From the NCBI GenBank assembly GCA_949451605.1, contig CASTSB010000009.1, forward strand, positions 1 through 51,387: 51,387 nucleotides of DNA, written 5' to 3'. Below, piece by piece: positions 42,066 to 51,238 of the stretch (the first letter of the stretch is position 1; the number at the start of each line of letters is the position of its first letter). The stretch comes from an uncultured Bacilli bacterium (GTDB lineage: Bacteria > Bacillota_I > Bacilli_A > RF39 > UBA660). Position numbers and translations under genes: made by a program. Below the pieces are notes generated by a model. That model was not told the origin of the DNA and made no database searches. It worked only from the letters and a program-made list of their open reading frames with translations.

Positions 42066-43988
42066 CTAAGGTCTAGGACCTGGAGGTGGTCCTGGAGGTG
42101 GTCCTCCACCTGGTCTTCCTCCATTGTTCATTGGTCCCATATTTGTTGTTGCTCCTGGTGGAGTAAAGTCTGGTAAGTTAGTAGATCCAAGTGAGTTTTG
42201 AGGTGTTGTAGAAGATGTTGCTTCATATGTTTGCCCATTTCTTCTTTGACTTCCATCTCTCATACTTTGTCTGTTTGGTATTACAGCTCTATTTTCTCTA
42301 TTCTCACTAAATTTCGCTTCATCAGTACGAGATGCCAAATATTTTTTTTGCATTCCCTTCATGTCTTCTAAATCCTTAGTAGCTCCTTCAAATTTATCCT
42401 TAGCCTCAAGCTCTCTAACATACATACCCTTTCGTAATGTATCCCATGAATCTTGTGTTAAATTTCCATTTGAATCTCTAGATAATGCTCCAAGTCCAAG
42501 TTCATTTGCTATATTATCTTGTTCTGTAGCACTCATATGTCCATCCATAAATCTGTTATAGTTATCCTGCCAGAAATCCTTGTCTTGTTCTAAACCAGGA
42601 AGACTTTCTTTTAAACCTTTTACTCTAGCATTATCAATTCCCATAGCTTCAAGATGTTTTCTTCCACGTGTCATCATTCTACCTGTTGCATTATTGTCGC
42701 CAGTTACTGCTTTTGCTACTTGATCTCTACCAAAATTATAAGCAGTTCCAGGATTCATTCCAGGTTTTCCTGAAATATATGCATCATTATTAGCTTTAAT
42801 TGAGTCATACATACTTTCTCTAACTTCTCTAGCATTACCACCTTGATAAACAGCTCCTGCACCAGCAAGTATTGCTCCAAGTCCAACATTAGATAATGAA
42901 TTTTTTAAGCCTAAAGCATCTTTAATAAACTTTGGCGCTTGCTTTGCAAATATGAAAAGTCCAATACAAATTATTACAAATGTTATAAATCCTGTAATAC
43001 CTGAACCTGTATTTATTATTAAGCCATGAGCCATAATATCTTGTATTAAGAAAATAACGAAGTAAACGATTGCTAAACGAAGAAATAAATCAAGATAAGT
43101 AGAAGTTAACATTTGTATCCAATTAGCAAAAGCGCCTTTTTTCTCTTGATTAGGATCAAGATAAGCAATGATTGGAATTGGTGCAATTAGTCTTAATATT
43201 GATAATTTTATAGCACGGATTGCTACATCTGCACAGAAACCTATTAATATAATTGTAAATACTGCAGCAGTTATTGCTCCAATAAGTGGAATGTAGGCAA
43301 AGACATATTTCTCATCTCCCCATCCACCACATTTTTGATTTACTAAATCAAAGAATACCGTTCCAGCATCTGTTGTAGAATTATAAGTATTAATTATATC
43401 CTGTTTATCCCCACACATATAATCATTACTACCAGAAGACTTCATATTAATTCTTACAAATCCTTTTAATAGAGTTGCAGTAAAGTTTTTTCCACTTTCT
43501 TTTAAATCATTAACACTTGTAGAAGATTCTGTTCCAAGAACTAATTTTCCAATAGTATTTTCACTTAAAAGTCTATACTGTAAGGAATATAGCGTTCCAA
43601 AAAGTAATCCATTATTATTAATTTGAACTTCATACTCAGTTCTTGCATTAGGAATATTTACTGGTACTAAAAGTGTAAGCATAGCAAGACACATTACTAC
43701 TCTTGTAATTATGCTCGAAAAGCCATTGTTTTTATCACTGATTTTATCAGGATTAACAATAGCTTGAAGTACAGATATGCTTAATTTAAACACCATGAAT
43801 ACACCGATTATTAATTGCATTCTAGAAAAGAAAGCATTTATCGTTTCATTTGAAAATAATTGTGCGTTAGATACACTGAAGAATATTTCATATATCCAAC
43901 CTAGTAATAAGAAGAAAGCCCAATCAATAAAAGCAAATATGGATCTAATAATATCCATTATTGTGCCTGCTTTTCCATTTTGGCTCAT
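42066..43988 (-). CDS. VirB6/TrbL-like polytopic channel protein
   Basis: This 640-residue protein has about seven membrane spans in its first 380 residues (for example AFFLLLGWIYEIFFSV and AAVFTIILIGFCADVAIRAI). A long hydrophilic cytoplasmic tail follows, ending in a Gly/Pro-rich stretch (GGGPPPGPPPGPRP). The topology and the position before the PrgI and VirB4 genes match VirB6/TrbL, the core of the translocation channel in Gram-positive systems. ATG at 43988 is chosen because AGAGGTG lies six bases upstream. Confidence 0.83.
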   Translation of the reverse strand: MSQNGKAGTIMDIIRSIFAFIDWAFFLLLGWIYEIFFSVSNAQLFSNETINAFFSRMQLIIGVFMVFKLSISVLQAIVNPDKISDKNNGFSSIITRVVMCLAMLTLLVPVNIPNARTEYEVQINNNGLLFGTLYSLQYRLLSENTIGKLVLGTESSTSVNDLKESGKNFTATLLKGFVRINMKSSGSNDYMCGDKQDIINTYNSTTDAGTVFFDLVNQKCGGWGDEKYVFAYIPLIGAITAAVFTIILIGFCADVAIRAIKLSILRLIAPIPIIAYLDPNQEKKGAFANWIQMLTSTYLDLFLRLAIVYFVIFLIQDIMAHGLIINTGSGITGFITFVIICIGLFIFAKQAPKFIKDALGLKNSLSNVGLGAILAGAGAVYQGGNAREVRESMYDSIKANNDAYISGKPGMNPGTAYNFGRDQVAKAVTGDNNATGRMMTRGRKHLEAMGIDNARVKGLKESLPGLEQDKDFWQDNYNRFMDGHMSATEQDNIANELGLGALSRDSNGNLTQDSWDTLRKGMYVRELEAKDKFEGATKDLEDMKGMQKKYLASRTDEAKFSENRENRAVIPNRQSMRDGSQRRNGQTYEATSSTTPQNSLGSTNLPDFTPPGATTNMGPMNNGGRPGGGPPPGPPPGPRP

Positions 43989-44015
43989 ATTACTCACCTC
44001 TTTTTTATCTATTTA

Positions 44016-45062
44016 TTATTGTAGTCCGCATAAAGGATCTGACATAAATCCGAATATTTCTAATAAAAGTTCTACTAATTCTGGAATAAAGAATAATAGA
44101 AGAGCTAGAACTAATCTTGTCATTAACTTTTTATAAGCTTTTTGCATTGATTCATCATCACTAGCAAGTAAGGCTTTAATAAAATCAATAGAGCTCATAA
44201 CTAAAACAATCATTGGTCCAAGTATTTTTAGATAATCTAATAATTTTTTTAGTAACCATGCTGGAGAATTAGGATTTGCAGGATTTCCTAATATAGAATT
44301 ACAATCGTCATCTGCTCCAAAAGACGCATTATAGTTTAATGCTTTTTCTCCTTGACCATCATTTTTACTTAAATCATTTTTACAATACTTTTTATTACTT
44401 GTTAAATAATATTTATAATTTCCTTTTTCATAAGAAACACATCTATATATATTAATTAAATTATCACTATTAGTAAATGATTTTTTTATTAAATTTTCTT
44501 CTATTGATATGTCTGAATTTTTATCTAATTTAATATTCTCATTTATATTTATAAATTTATTACCATCTATTGACCATTCATATGTATTGTCACTAAGTTT
44601 TCTAACAGCTGGAATAAAATAACTTTTATCTTTATATTTTCCAATACTAGTAGTAATTTTTGTATCAACTACATTTAATTTGTTATTATAAGAATTTAAC
44701 TTAGTGCAAGTACCATTACATAGTTCATGATCAATGCTTCCAACAAATACTGTTGTAAACATTTCATTTTCTTCTATTGTAAGTGTTGGACAAACTACTT
44801 TATTATTAGAAGTTTTTGAAGATGAAATAAATTTAGATTTAAAATCTTCACTATTATACCATTCTTTATTATTAAATTTCTTACCATTTGTGAATGGTAA
44901 TCTAACATCTTTCTTAGTTAAATTATAAATTAATTCAATATCATTATAGTTATATTTACACTCTACTAAATCATTATTTTTTTCTAAAGCAAATGTATCA
45001 ATTGGATTAAATAAAATAATTGTTAGTAATAAAATTATAGTTGTTATTAATTTGTTTTTCAT
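44016..45062 (-). CDS. Secreted protein with C-terminal VirB2/TrbC-like pilin domain
   Basis: This 348-residue protein has a signal peptide (about 1-25, KLITTIILLLTIILFNP), an extracellular domain of about 245 residues with six or more cysteines, and a C-terminal part (about 275-340) with hydrophobic segments. That part (DFIKALLASDDESMQKAYKK to RLVLALLLFFIPELVELLL) matches the free VirB2-like protein at 45149-45484. It is thus a two-domain pilin variant, possibly a minor or tip subunit. The start at 45062 has GGAGTGG upstream, and the gene begins the second transcription unit of the locus. Confidence 0.72.
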   Translation of the reverse strand: MKNKLITTIILLLTIILFNPIDTFALEKNNDLVECKYNYNDIELIYNLTKKDVRLPFTNGKKFNNKEWYNSEDFKSKFISSSKTSNNKVVCPTLTIEENEMFTTVFVGSIDHELCNGTCTKLNSYNNKLNVVDTKITTSIGKYKDKSYFIPAVRKLSDNTYEWSIDGNKFININENIKLDKNSDISIEENLIKKSFTNSDNLINIYRCVSYEKGNYKYYLTSNKKYCKNDLSKNDGQGEKALNYNASFGADDDCNSILGNPANPNSPAWLLKKLLDYLKILGPMIVLVMSSIDFIKALLASDDESMQKAYKKLMTRLVLALLLFFIPELVELLLEIFGFMSDPLCGLQ

Positions 45063-45081
45063 AAAAGACCACTCCAGATAC

Positions 45082-45090
45082 ATTATAACA
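45082..45090 (-). promoter_or_regulatory. Extended -10 promoter of the type IV secretion operon
   Basis: TGTTATAAT on the minus strand is an extended -10 (TGn-TATAAT) lying after the upstream terminator. No good -35 is visible. It would start the unit running from 45062 to 32705. Confidence 0.6.
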
Positions 45091-45107
45091 TATTAAGTAT
45101 ATCAGAG

Positions 45108-45138
45108 GAAAAAAAAAATAGCAATTGATTTGCTATTT
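45108..45138 (-). terminator. Terminator of the VirB2-like pilin gene
   Basis: The minus strand has a 9-bp stem, AAATAGCAA with TTGCTATTT, a five-base loop and at least eight T. It separates the VirB2-like gene from the rest of the type IV operon. Confidence 0.85.
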
Positions 45139-45148
45139 AATTTAATTA

Positions 45149-45484
45149 TTATTTTGCTTTTTCCCAGCAAGTACTCCATCCAGTTGTATTTCCATCTTCT
45201 GCACCTTTTGCAACGATGTCCATAACTAATGAAACGATTGTTACTACAAAGAATATTAATGCAGCATAGATACATCTTTTAATAAGTCTACTTTGTGCAG
45301 CTTTAATTTCTTTATCATCACTTGCAATAACTGCTTTTCCTAAATCAATAATTCCAAAGATTAGTAATACAATTGGGATAATAATTTGTACGATTGGGTA
45401 TACTCCTTGTCTTAGTACTCTAACTATAGGAAGTAAGCCACCGCATCCATCATTGATATTTCCAATTTGAATTAAATTTGACAT
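45149..45484 (-). CDS. VirB2/TrbC-like pilin
   Basis: This 111-residue protein has hydrophobic segments at about 30-50 and 70-93 separated by a short loop (KAVIASDDKEIKAAQSRLIK). It has two cysteines near its N-terminus, one in the middle and one near its C-terminus. The two-span design fits VirB2-type pilins that polymerise into the extracellular filament or channel. It has its own consensus promoter (45509-45537), GGAGAG site and terminator, as expected for a highly expressed subunit. No conventional cleavable signal peptide is seen. Confidence 0.78.
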   Translation of the reverse strand: MSNLIQIGNINDGCGGLLPIVRVLRQGVYPIVQIIIPIVLLIFGIIDLGKAVIASDDKEIKAAQSRLIKRCIYAALIFFVVTIVSLVMDIVAKGAEDGNTTGWSTCWEKAK

Positions 45485-45508
45485 AAACTTCTCTCCTTCG
45501 TTAATAAT

Positions 45509-45537
45509 ATAGTATCTTATATAATTTTATTTGTCAA
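45509..45537 (-). promoter_or_regulatory. Promoter of the VirB2-like pilin gene
   Basis: TTGACA (45532-45537) and TACTAT (45509-45514) on the minus strand are 17 bases apart, right after the TadZ-like stop. Confidence 0.85.
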
Positions 45538-45541
45538 TGAA

Positions 45542-46573
45542 TTACTTTCTAAATAAGCCAAAAATTCTATTTCCATTATTTGAAGATTGTCCATCTTTTA
45601 ATAATCTTAATTTTTTAGCAAAATCTAGAATAACTTCATTTCTTTTACGATCATTTAAGGGTGGCATGTTATATAAGATATTTAAATTTGACTCATATTC
45701 GAATTCTGATACTTCTTTTTGAGTTAATAAGCTTTTATTTAATATTACTTTTTTATCTTTTAAAGTGCTTATTATAACTTTATTTCTTCTCATTAAATTA
45801 TTTAACTTTATAACACTTGGCTCTATCAAATAGATTATTGTTGTACAAAGATTTTGTACCTTACAATCATTTAAATCTATAAGTATAATATCTTTTGAGT
45901 TAAGTCTTGATATTAACTCTTTTACTTCATTTGAAGTAGTTGAAATCATACTTTTATCCCCAAACGATAAAAAATCTGTTTTATCAATTTCTAATGCAAC
46001 TACTTTATCTTTATATAAATATGTTAATTCTTTTTTTAACATATAGATAAGACTAGTTGCTCCAGCGTTTAAAGTTATATTTTGAAAACCTACTATTATT
46101 TGCTCATTTTCTATTTTACTAACATTTCCTACATCAATAGATGGTGATATAGCTTCTTCAGGAGAAATATTATTCTTTCTCATTTCTGTTTCAGCCATTT
46201 GTTTAATATTTTCTACATCCTTTAATGTATTGGATTTGGTAAGTAAATATTTAACTCCTTCTACATTAGTTGTAAAGTTATAGATTCCAACATTAATTAA
46301 ACGAGATAAAAATCCAGATGTACATAGATTACTTCCTTCTTTAAAATAAAAGATAATCTTATCTGGATTTATTTTATCAGCTATTGTCTTGTATGTAAGA
46401 GGTACATCATAATCTCTTAGAGCTGTAACATCAATAATCATTTTATTAAAGAAGAAGTTTTGAAACATTGTAACTATTTCAGTAGCATCATATGTTCCAC
46501 TAATACTTTTAATAATGTCTATATCTAAATTTTGCAAATCATTTTGCTGTTGGTTTAAGATAAGCACATTCAT
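45542..46573 (-). CDS. TadZ/CpaE-like ParA-family protein with degenerate P-loop
   Basis: This 343-residue protein has a receiver-like N-terminal half (about 1-115) and a ParA/MinD-like C-terminal half (about 155-310). That is the layout of TadZ/CpaE, which places the pilus machine in the cell. The expected KGGxGKT loop reads GFQNITLNAGATSLIYML (residues 162-179) and lacks the catalytic lysine, so ATP hydrolysis is unlikely. The later strand IILIDLNDC fits the Walker B position. It is the last gene of the Tad module and ends just before the VirB2-like pilin promoter. Confidence 0.75.
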   Translation of the reverse strand: MNVLILNQQQNDLQNLDIDIIKSISGTYDATEIVTMFQNFFFNKMIIDVTALRDYDVPLTYKTIADKINPDKIIFYFKEGSNLCTSGFLSRLINVGIYNFTTNVEGVKYLLTKSNTLKDVENIKQMAETEMRKNNISPEEAISPSIDVGNVSKIENEQIIVGFQNITLNAGATSLIYMLKKELTYLYKDKVVALEIDKTDFLSFGDKSMISTTSNEVKELISRLNSKDIILIDLNDCKVQNLCTTIIYLIEPSVIKLNNLMRRNKVIISTLKDKKVILNKSLLTQKEVSEFEYESNLNILYNMPPLNDRKRNEVILDFAKKLRLLKDGQSSNNGNRIFGLFRK

Positions 46574-46602
46574 TTTTTATCAACCCCTTAATAAAAATCT
46601 TG

Positions 46603-47052
46603 TTACCTCTCAATTATAGTTTTTGTATCTCCTGTTACTCTAAATACATTTAAATTAGGCATTATATTTTTAATAATAGGTATATCTATAGTTATTTGTG
46701 TAGCAATCTTGTAATAAACTTTGTCTTTCATATCTTTAGTGTCAGTTGTTTCTTTATCTCTAGAAGCTACTTTTTTATAACAATATCCTAATCCATTTGG
46801 GCAAGTATATCCTTCATCTTCCATTTTTGGAGGATTACTTCTATCATATCCTATTTGTAACATATAATCTTGTATTATAGAATTAACTTCACTATTTGTA
46901 ATACCTTCATATTGTTCAATAGTTGAAATAATTTTATTTTTAACTCTAAAGGCTTTAGTATAATTTACGTTAAATGCCATATAGCCTGATACTATTACTA
47001 AGAATACTACAACAATAACGATATTAACTAAGCCTCCCATGGCATCACGCAT
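46603..47052 (-). CDS. TadE-like minor pseudopilin
   Basis: This 149-residue protein starts MRDAMGGLVN and has one N-terminal membrane span (about 8-28). An extracellular domain with two cysteines (TCPNGLGYC) ends in a beta-rich stretch VFRVTGDTKTIIER. The size, topology and position between the Flp-like pilin and TadZ fit TadE/TadF minor pilins, although no clear TadE signature can be claimed. AGGGTGA precedes the ATG. Confidence 0.6.
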   Translation of the reverse strand: MRDAMGGLVNIVIVVVFLVIVSGYMAFNVNYTKAFRVKNKIISTIEQYEGITNSEVNSIIQDYMLQIGYDRSNPPKMEDEGYTCPNGLGYCYKKVASRDKETTDTKDMKDKVYYKIATQITIDIPIIKNIMPNLNVFRVTGDTKTIIER

Positions 47053-47067
47053 TACTTATCACCCTAT

Positions 47068-47256
47068 TTATCTAATAATATATTGAACAGTACCACCAAC
47101 ACGGTTTCCATCACTCTTATCATCTGAGATGTTTCCCCATTGACTAGTGATAGATTCTTGAATATTTGGCCACATTAACCAGAAGAAACCGATAATGGCA
47201 GCGATTGCTATCATTGTAATAACTGTTAATTGTAATTCACCTGTTGCTGCTTTCAT
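47068..47256 (-). CDS. Flp-like major pilin
   Basis: This 62-residue protein begins MKAATGELQLTVITMIAIAA, with one hydrophobic segment (about 9-29) containing Glu near its start, and a short polar tail. The size and layout resemble Flp pilins; a Gly-Glu pair at residues 6-7 could be the prepilin-peptidase site. ATG at 47256 is chosen because AAGGATGTGA precedes it. It has its own promoter upstream, as expected for an abundant filament subunit. The prepilin peptidase gene is not in the window. Confidence 0.7.
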   Translation of the reverse strand: MKAATGELQLTVITMIAIAAIIGFFWLMWPNIQESITSQWGNISDDKSDGNRVGGTVQYIIR

Positions 47257-47287
47257 TATTATCACATCCTTTCCTTATGCTAATTTA

Positions 47288-47316
47288 ATTATAGCAAAAT
47301 AGTTTTTTTTTTACAA
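47288..47316 (-). promoter_or_regulatory. Promoter of the Flp-like pilin gene
   Basis: TTGTAA (47311-47316) and TATAAT (47288-47293) on the minus strand are 17 bases apart, in the gap after tadC. Confidence 0.72.
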
Positions 47317-47321
47317 TATTT

Positions 47322-48131
47322 TTATACACTAAACATCATCATCATAGAGATTAAAATTATAAGCATAACTCCAATACCTGTGCAAACTAACATAACCATA
47401 GTTTGTTGTTCCATATGATTTAGTCTTTCTTTATATTTTGTTTCTCTTGCTTTATTTTGAAGAGAAGATACGGTTCTTGAAAACATCATAAGTCTTTCTT
47501 GTTTTCTTTCTTGAGAACCAATTCCTAAACGATATAATAGACGCATCATTCTCATAGAATCTCTTACGGGATAAGTGTTAGCAAATTCCATATAAGGATC
47601 TACTGAGGAATCTCCAGCATTAATTCTATCTATCATTTTTCTTAGTCCTGGTTTAAAAATATCTGGTGCATCTTCAATCGATTTACCAATTGCTACTGGA
47701 ACAGTATAATGCTGAATTAATATTTCTAAACTTTTTAAGTAATATGGAAGCATTATATCAATTTCTTGTAAATGCCTTTTATAATATCCTTTTAATTGAG
47801 TATAAGGCATTTTAAACATTAAAAACGCAACGAATGCTGATAATACTAAATTTAAAAAGAATTGTGAATTTATGAAATCTAATGAACTTCCTCCACTCAT
47901 AGTTAGAGCTAAAATCATAAAGAATGCAATGATTGCATATGTAACTCTTTTCATATAAAGTTGGTCTGCATCTGCTTCTTCTCCATAACGAGCGTAAACT
48001 AAGAATGTATAGTCTTCTTCTCTTATTGCCTCTAAATATTTTTCATTATCTGCAAAGAATTTATTTTTATCTATAGTGTTATTATAGATTAAAATAAATA
48101 ATATTATTGCACCTACTAAAATTATCTCCAT
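47322..48131 (-). CDS. TadC-like inner-membrane platform protein
   Basis: This 269-residue type II/IV secretion platform protein (GspF-related) has hydrophobic segments at about 1-18, 68-85, 90-110 and 243-265 and a cytoplasmic helical domain with LPYYLKSLEILIQHYTVPVA. It pairs with TadB to form the platform that TadA rotates. Its ATG overlaps the tadB stop (TAATG), implying coupled translation. Confidence 0.85.
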   Translation of the reverse strand: MEIILVGAIILFILIYNNTIDKNKFFADNEKYLEAIREEDYTFLVYARYGEEADADQLYMKRVTYAIIAFFMILALTMSGGSSLDFINSQFFLNLVLSAFVAFLMFKMPYTQLKGYYKRHLQEIDIMLPYYLKSLEILIQHYTVPVAIGKSIEDAPDIFKPGLRKMIDRINAGDSSVDPYMEFANTYPVRDSMRMMRLLYRLGIGSQERKQERLMMFSRTVSSLQNKARETKYKERLNHMEQQTMVMLVCTGIGVMLIILISMMMMFSV

Positions 48132-49033
48132 TATTCAGCACCTACATTCTCATTATAATATTTTTCTCCTTTAATAAGGAAATATGTATTTACAACTATA
48201 ACTCCATGTAAGAGGATTTGTATGAAGAACTTATCTAGCAAAATTAAATATGTTTCTCTTCCTAATAAGTATTGTACTAACATGACCATCAGATAAAGCA
48301 TAATACCAAATTGTAAAAATTGTTTATGGAATGTTTGACGCTCAATTCTATCTCTATATACACTTTCAATTAGCATATCTATATCTGATTGCATATTATC
48401 AAGTGAATCAGCAGTGTTTTGAGCACCTTCTTTTGTAATTTGTAAGAACAATTGATGCATGTTCTTTACTATATAGTATGGATATAAATTTGACATATAT
48501 TCTAAAGACTCATCGATTGTTCCGTTTTTATAAGCTAAATCAATCATATGATTAACATCACTTAATACTGGATCTTCTAAGACTCCTGATGATCTTACAC
48601 CTTCTAAGGCTTTTACAAATGATTGTGTAGTTGCAAATTCCATAATAGTATTTGAAGTATAAACTTGAATTTGTTCAAATAAGAATTCACTATATACTCT
48701 ATTACATCTTAAATATGCAAGGTATGGAACAAACATAACAGATACTATCATATAAATAATAGTTACAATCAAATTGTAAAAATAAAGGTATGATACAACT
48801 CCTGCAAAACCTGCAATTAATGCAACTTGCATTGTATATTGTTTTACTGTATATTCTTGCCCTAATTCTTTTGTTTTTTCTCTTACGGTTTTAAAAGAGT
48901 AAGGAGCAAATTTATTGTACATATCTTGTACTTGTGTTGTAACATATTTTCCTACGTTTTCACCTTTATAGTTTCTATAAAGGTAGATTGCTAGTACGAA
49001 TACTACAATCGTAAATAATTCTTCAATAAACAT
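48131..49033 (-). CDS. TadB-like inner-membrane platform protein
   Basis: This 300-residue GspF-domain protein has an N-terminal span, a pair of spans at about 72-112, a helical domain (about 120-230) with FLFEQIQVYTSNTIMEFATT and VKALEGVRSSGVLEDPVLSD, and two C-terminal spans. It follows tadA closely and overlaps tadC. TadB and TadC together anchor the pilus base. Confidence 0.86.
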   Translation of the reverse strand: MFIEELFTIVVFVLAIYLYRNYKGENVGKYVTTQVQDMYNKFAPYSFKTVREKTKELGQEYTVKQYTMQVALIAGFAGVVSYLYFYNLIVTIIYMIVSVMFVPYLAYLRCNRVYSEFLFEQIQVYTSNTIMEFATTQSFVKALEGVRSSGVLEDPVLSDVNHMIDLAYKNGTIDESLEYMSNLYPYYIVKNMHQLFLQITKEGAQNTADSLDNMQSDIDMLIESVYRDRIERQTFHKQFLQFGIMLYLMVMLVQYLLGRETYLILLDKFFIQILLHGVIVVNTYFLIKGEKYYNENVGAE

Positions 49034-49049
49034 AGAATCTACTCCTTTT

Positions 49050-50372
49050 CTAATTTGTTTGAATATTTATATTAGGGACTTGAACTGGCGATGGTTGTTG
49101 AACAGTTTGAACTGGTTGAGGAACTGGTCTTACAACAGGTTGTGGTTGTTGAGTTGAGGCTGGCATTGCAGGTCTAACTGATTGTTGAACTGCTGGTCTT
49201 GAGGCTTGTTGTACTTGTCTATTTACAGTTCCTTGTTGTACTGTTTGACTTTGACTTGTCATATTTTGATAATCCTTTTTAGCCTGTTCCATATTATTTT
49301 CTTTGTATGACATTTCTTTTGGAAGGCTTTTTATAACATTTCCTAAGTTAATATTTTGATTTTCTAAGTATTCAATTAAATGATCACTAGGCCTTACCAT
49401 TTCTTCTTTTCCCATTTGTTTTCTATAAATTGTATGGGCAACTGGTTCATTATTGTCGTCTACATAGAATTCTGTTACTTCATCAACTTCACGATGAAAC
49501 TTTCCATATTCTTTACTGTAATATGCTTTTATATGAATTCCTAATTGGACATATCTATAAATTGTATTTAAGAATTGATTAACATCTAAATCTGTTTCCA
49601 TCAAACTGTATAAACGATAAGGTATTGCGGATGCTTTATCAGCATGGATTGTTGATAAGATGTTGTGTCCTGATGAAATAGAGTTACGTACAGCAGAAAC
49701 TGCTTCTGCACTACGAACTTCTGATAGTAGAATCCATTTTGGATTTTGACGCATACAAGTAACAAGTACATCTGTATAACTTGCGACATTGTTTGTCTTC
49801 ATAGCAACGATATCTCTTTGTGGAAATATCTTATCCAAGTGCAATTCTAGTGTATCTTCAATAGTTATTATTTTTTCGTTATTTTTGGTATGTGATGCTA
49901 GATATTTAACAAACTCAGTTTTACCTGAACCAGTTTCTCCGGCAACCATTATATTGCAGTGACCTTCAACGCATTTAATTAGAAAGTCATGTATATTTTC
50001 GGTAAAATAATCTTCTTTTAATAGTTTGTCTTTTTCTAGTCTTATCTTAGCTGGAGTTTTACGTATAACTAATGCTATACCGTTTGTTGCGATTGATTGA
50101 TGAACAAAGTTCATACGTAACTCAGCTGATTCTGCATCTAGAAAAGGTTTAGCATTATTAAATGTTGTTCCCATAACGTTTGAGCATTGAAATGCTAATT
50201 TTTCTACGAACTCTGTAGTTAGTCCTTCTATTTCTACTCTCATTGAACCTTGTGTTAAGGAACGAATCCAAATTTGACCACCATTGTCATATGAAATATC
50301 TGTTATATCATCATCATCTAACAATTGTCTAAAAGGTCCAAAATCAAGTTTATCAAAAATACTTTCATTCAT
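49050..50372 (-). CDS. TadA/CpaF secretion ATPase with a Pro/Gln-rich tail
   Basis: This 440-residue hexameric ATPase drives Tad pilus assembly. It has Walker A GETGSGKT (145-152), an Asp box around IITIEDTLEL, Walker B ILLSEVR (214-220) and the His box GHNILSTIHA. The core ends near residue 340, earlier than many homologues. The last 70 residues or so are low-complexity, rich in Gln, Pro and Val (QQGTVNRQVQQASRP, PQPVVRPVPQPVQ), which is unusual for a cytoplasmic motor. GGGGTGA precedes the ATG. Confidence 0.93.
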   Translation of the reverse strand: MNESIFDKLDFGPFRQLLDDDDITDISYDNGGQIWIRSLTQGSMRVEIEGLTTEFVEKLAFQCSNVMGTTFNNAKPFLDAESAELRMNFVHQSIATNGIALVIRKTPAKIRLEKDKLLKEDYFTENIHDFLIKCVEGHCNIMVAGETGSGKTEFVKYLASHTKNNEKIITIEDTLELHLDKIFPQRDIVAMKTNNVASYTDVLVTCMRQNPKWILLSEVRSAEAVSAVRNSISSGHNILSTIHADKASAIPYRLYSLMETDLDVNQFLNTIYRYVQLGIHIKAYYSKEYGKFHREVDEVTEFYVDDNNEPVAHTIYRKQMGKEEMVRPSDHLIEYLENQNINLGNVIKSLPKEMSYKENNMEQAKKDYQNMTSQSQTVQQGTVNRQVQQASRPAVQQSVRPAMPASTQQPQPVVRPVPQPVQTVQQPSPVQVPNINIQTN

Positions 50373-50385
50373 TTTTTATCACCCC

Positions 50386-51189
50386 TTAATTTTCAGTCCA
50401 GATTGTTACTCTATTTATCCACTCTTTTAATGCTTCACTTGTTGCTTCTAGTTCTCCTGGTTCTGCCTTCATACTTTCATTTGTTGGTACTGGTATTAAT
50501 TTTGAATCATATGTCCTTAAGTATTCTGCTTTTTTTAGTAATATGTAATATTCTTCTGGAAGAGCAAAGATTACCATGGCTGGAGTTCTTGTCTCATCTG
50601 GGTTTTCAAATACTGGAAGCCCATCTTGATCTCTTACAGCAATTACTTTTACATTTGAAAGCAACTTTCCAAGCATGACTTTATCATCTCTTGATGGGGC
50701 TTGGTCTCCTTCAAGAAGTGTTTCAACCTTTAAATAAATATCGATATAGTTTCCTGGATAAATTGAATTTCCATATGATGATTCTGTTGTTACTGGAAGA
50801 TTATATAAAACATAACCTGACGGATAATCTAAAATAACATTAGCAGGTAAATCATCTTTTTCTACTACAGTTCTTTTGTAAAATAAGCTTCCTTCTGGGA
50901 TAGTAGTATCTGCATTTGAATATTTATCAATGACACTAGCTCTATCATATAATACATCACCTTCTAGCATTGAAGGAGGTACTTCAGTTATTCCTACCAT
51001 ATCTTCAGTTATTTGAATTCCTGAGACAATTTGAGTTTTTGCATATGGAACTTTAACAGGTTTAATTGATGCATTTATTCTCATTCGATAACAAAATAGT
51101 AATATTCCTAAAGATAATATTACTCCTAAAATAGTAACTGTATTTTTATTTACAATTATTTTCTTGAATCCAGCTATTAAATTACCCAT
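50386..51189 (-). CDS. CpaB/RcpC-like pilus assembly protein with SAF domain
   Basis: This 267-residue protein has one N-terminal membrane span (about 17-34) and an extracellular SAF domain (VPYAKTQIVSGIQITEDMVG) followed by the RcpC/CpaB domain (PGNYIDIYLKVET, PAMVIFALPEEYYILLKKAE). In Gram-negatives it supports the secretin; here, with no outer membrane genes seen, it probably stabilises the pilus base at the wall. It opens the Tad operon from a promoter at 51239-51266. A second copy lies just upstream. Confidence 0.85.
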   Translation of the reverse strand: MGNLIAGFKKIIVNKNTVTILGVILSLGILLFCYRMRINASIKPVKVPYAKTQIVSGIQITEDMVGITEVPPSMLEGDVLYDRASVIDKYSNADTTIPEGSLFYKRTVVEKDDLPANVILDYPSGYVLYNLPVTTESSYGNSIYPGNYIDIYLKVETLLEGDQAPSRDDKVMLGKLLSNVKVIAVRDQDGLPVFENPDETRTPAMVIFALPEEYYILLKKAEYLRTYDSKLIPVPTNESMKAEPGELEATSEALKEWINRVTIWTEN

Positions 51190-51238
51190 TTTATTCTTCC
51201 CCTCTTTTTTAGTTACACTGTCTATTATACCTATACTA

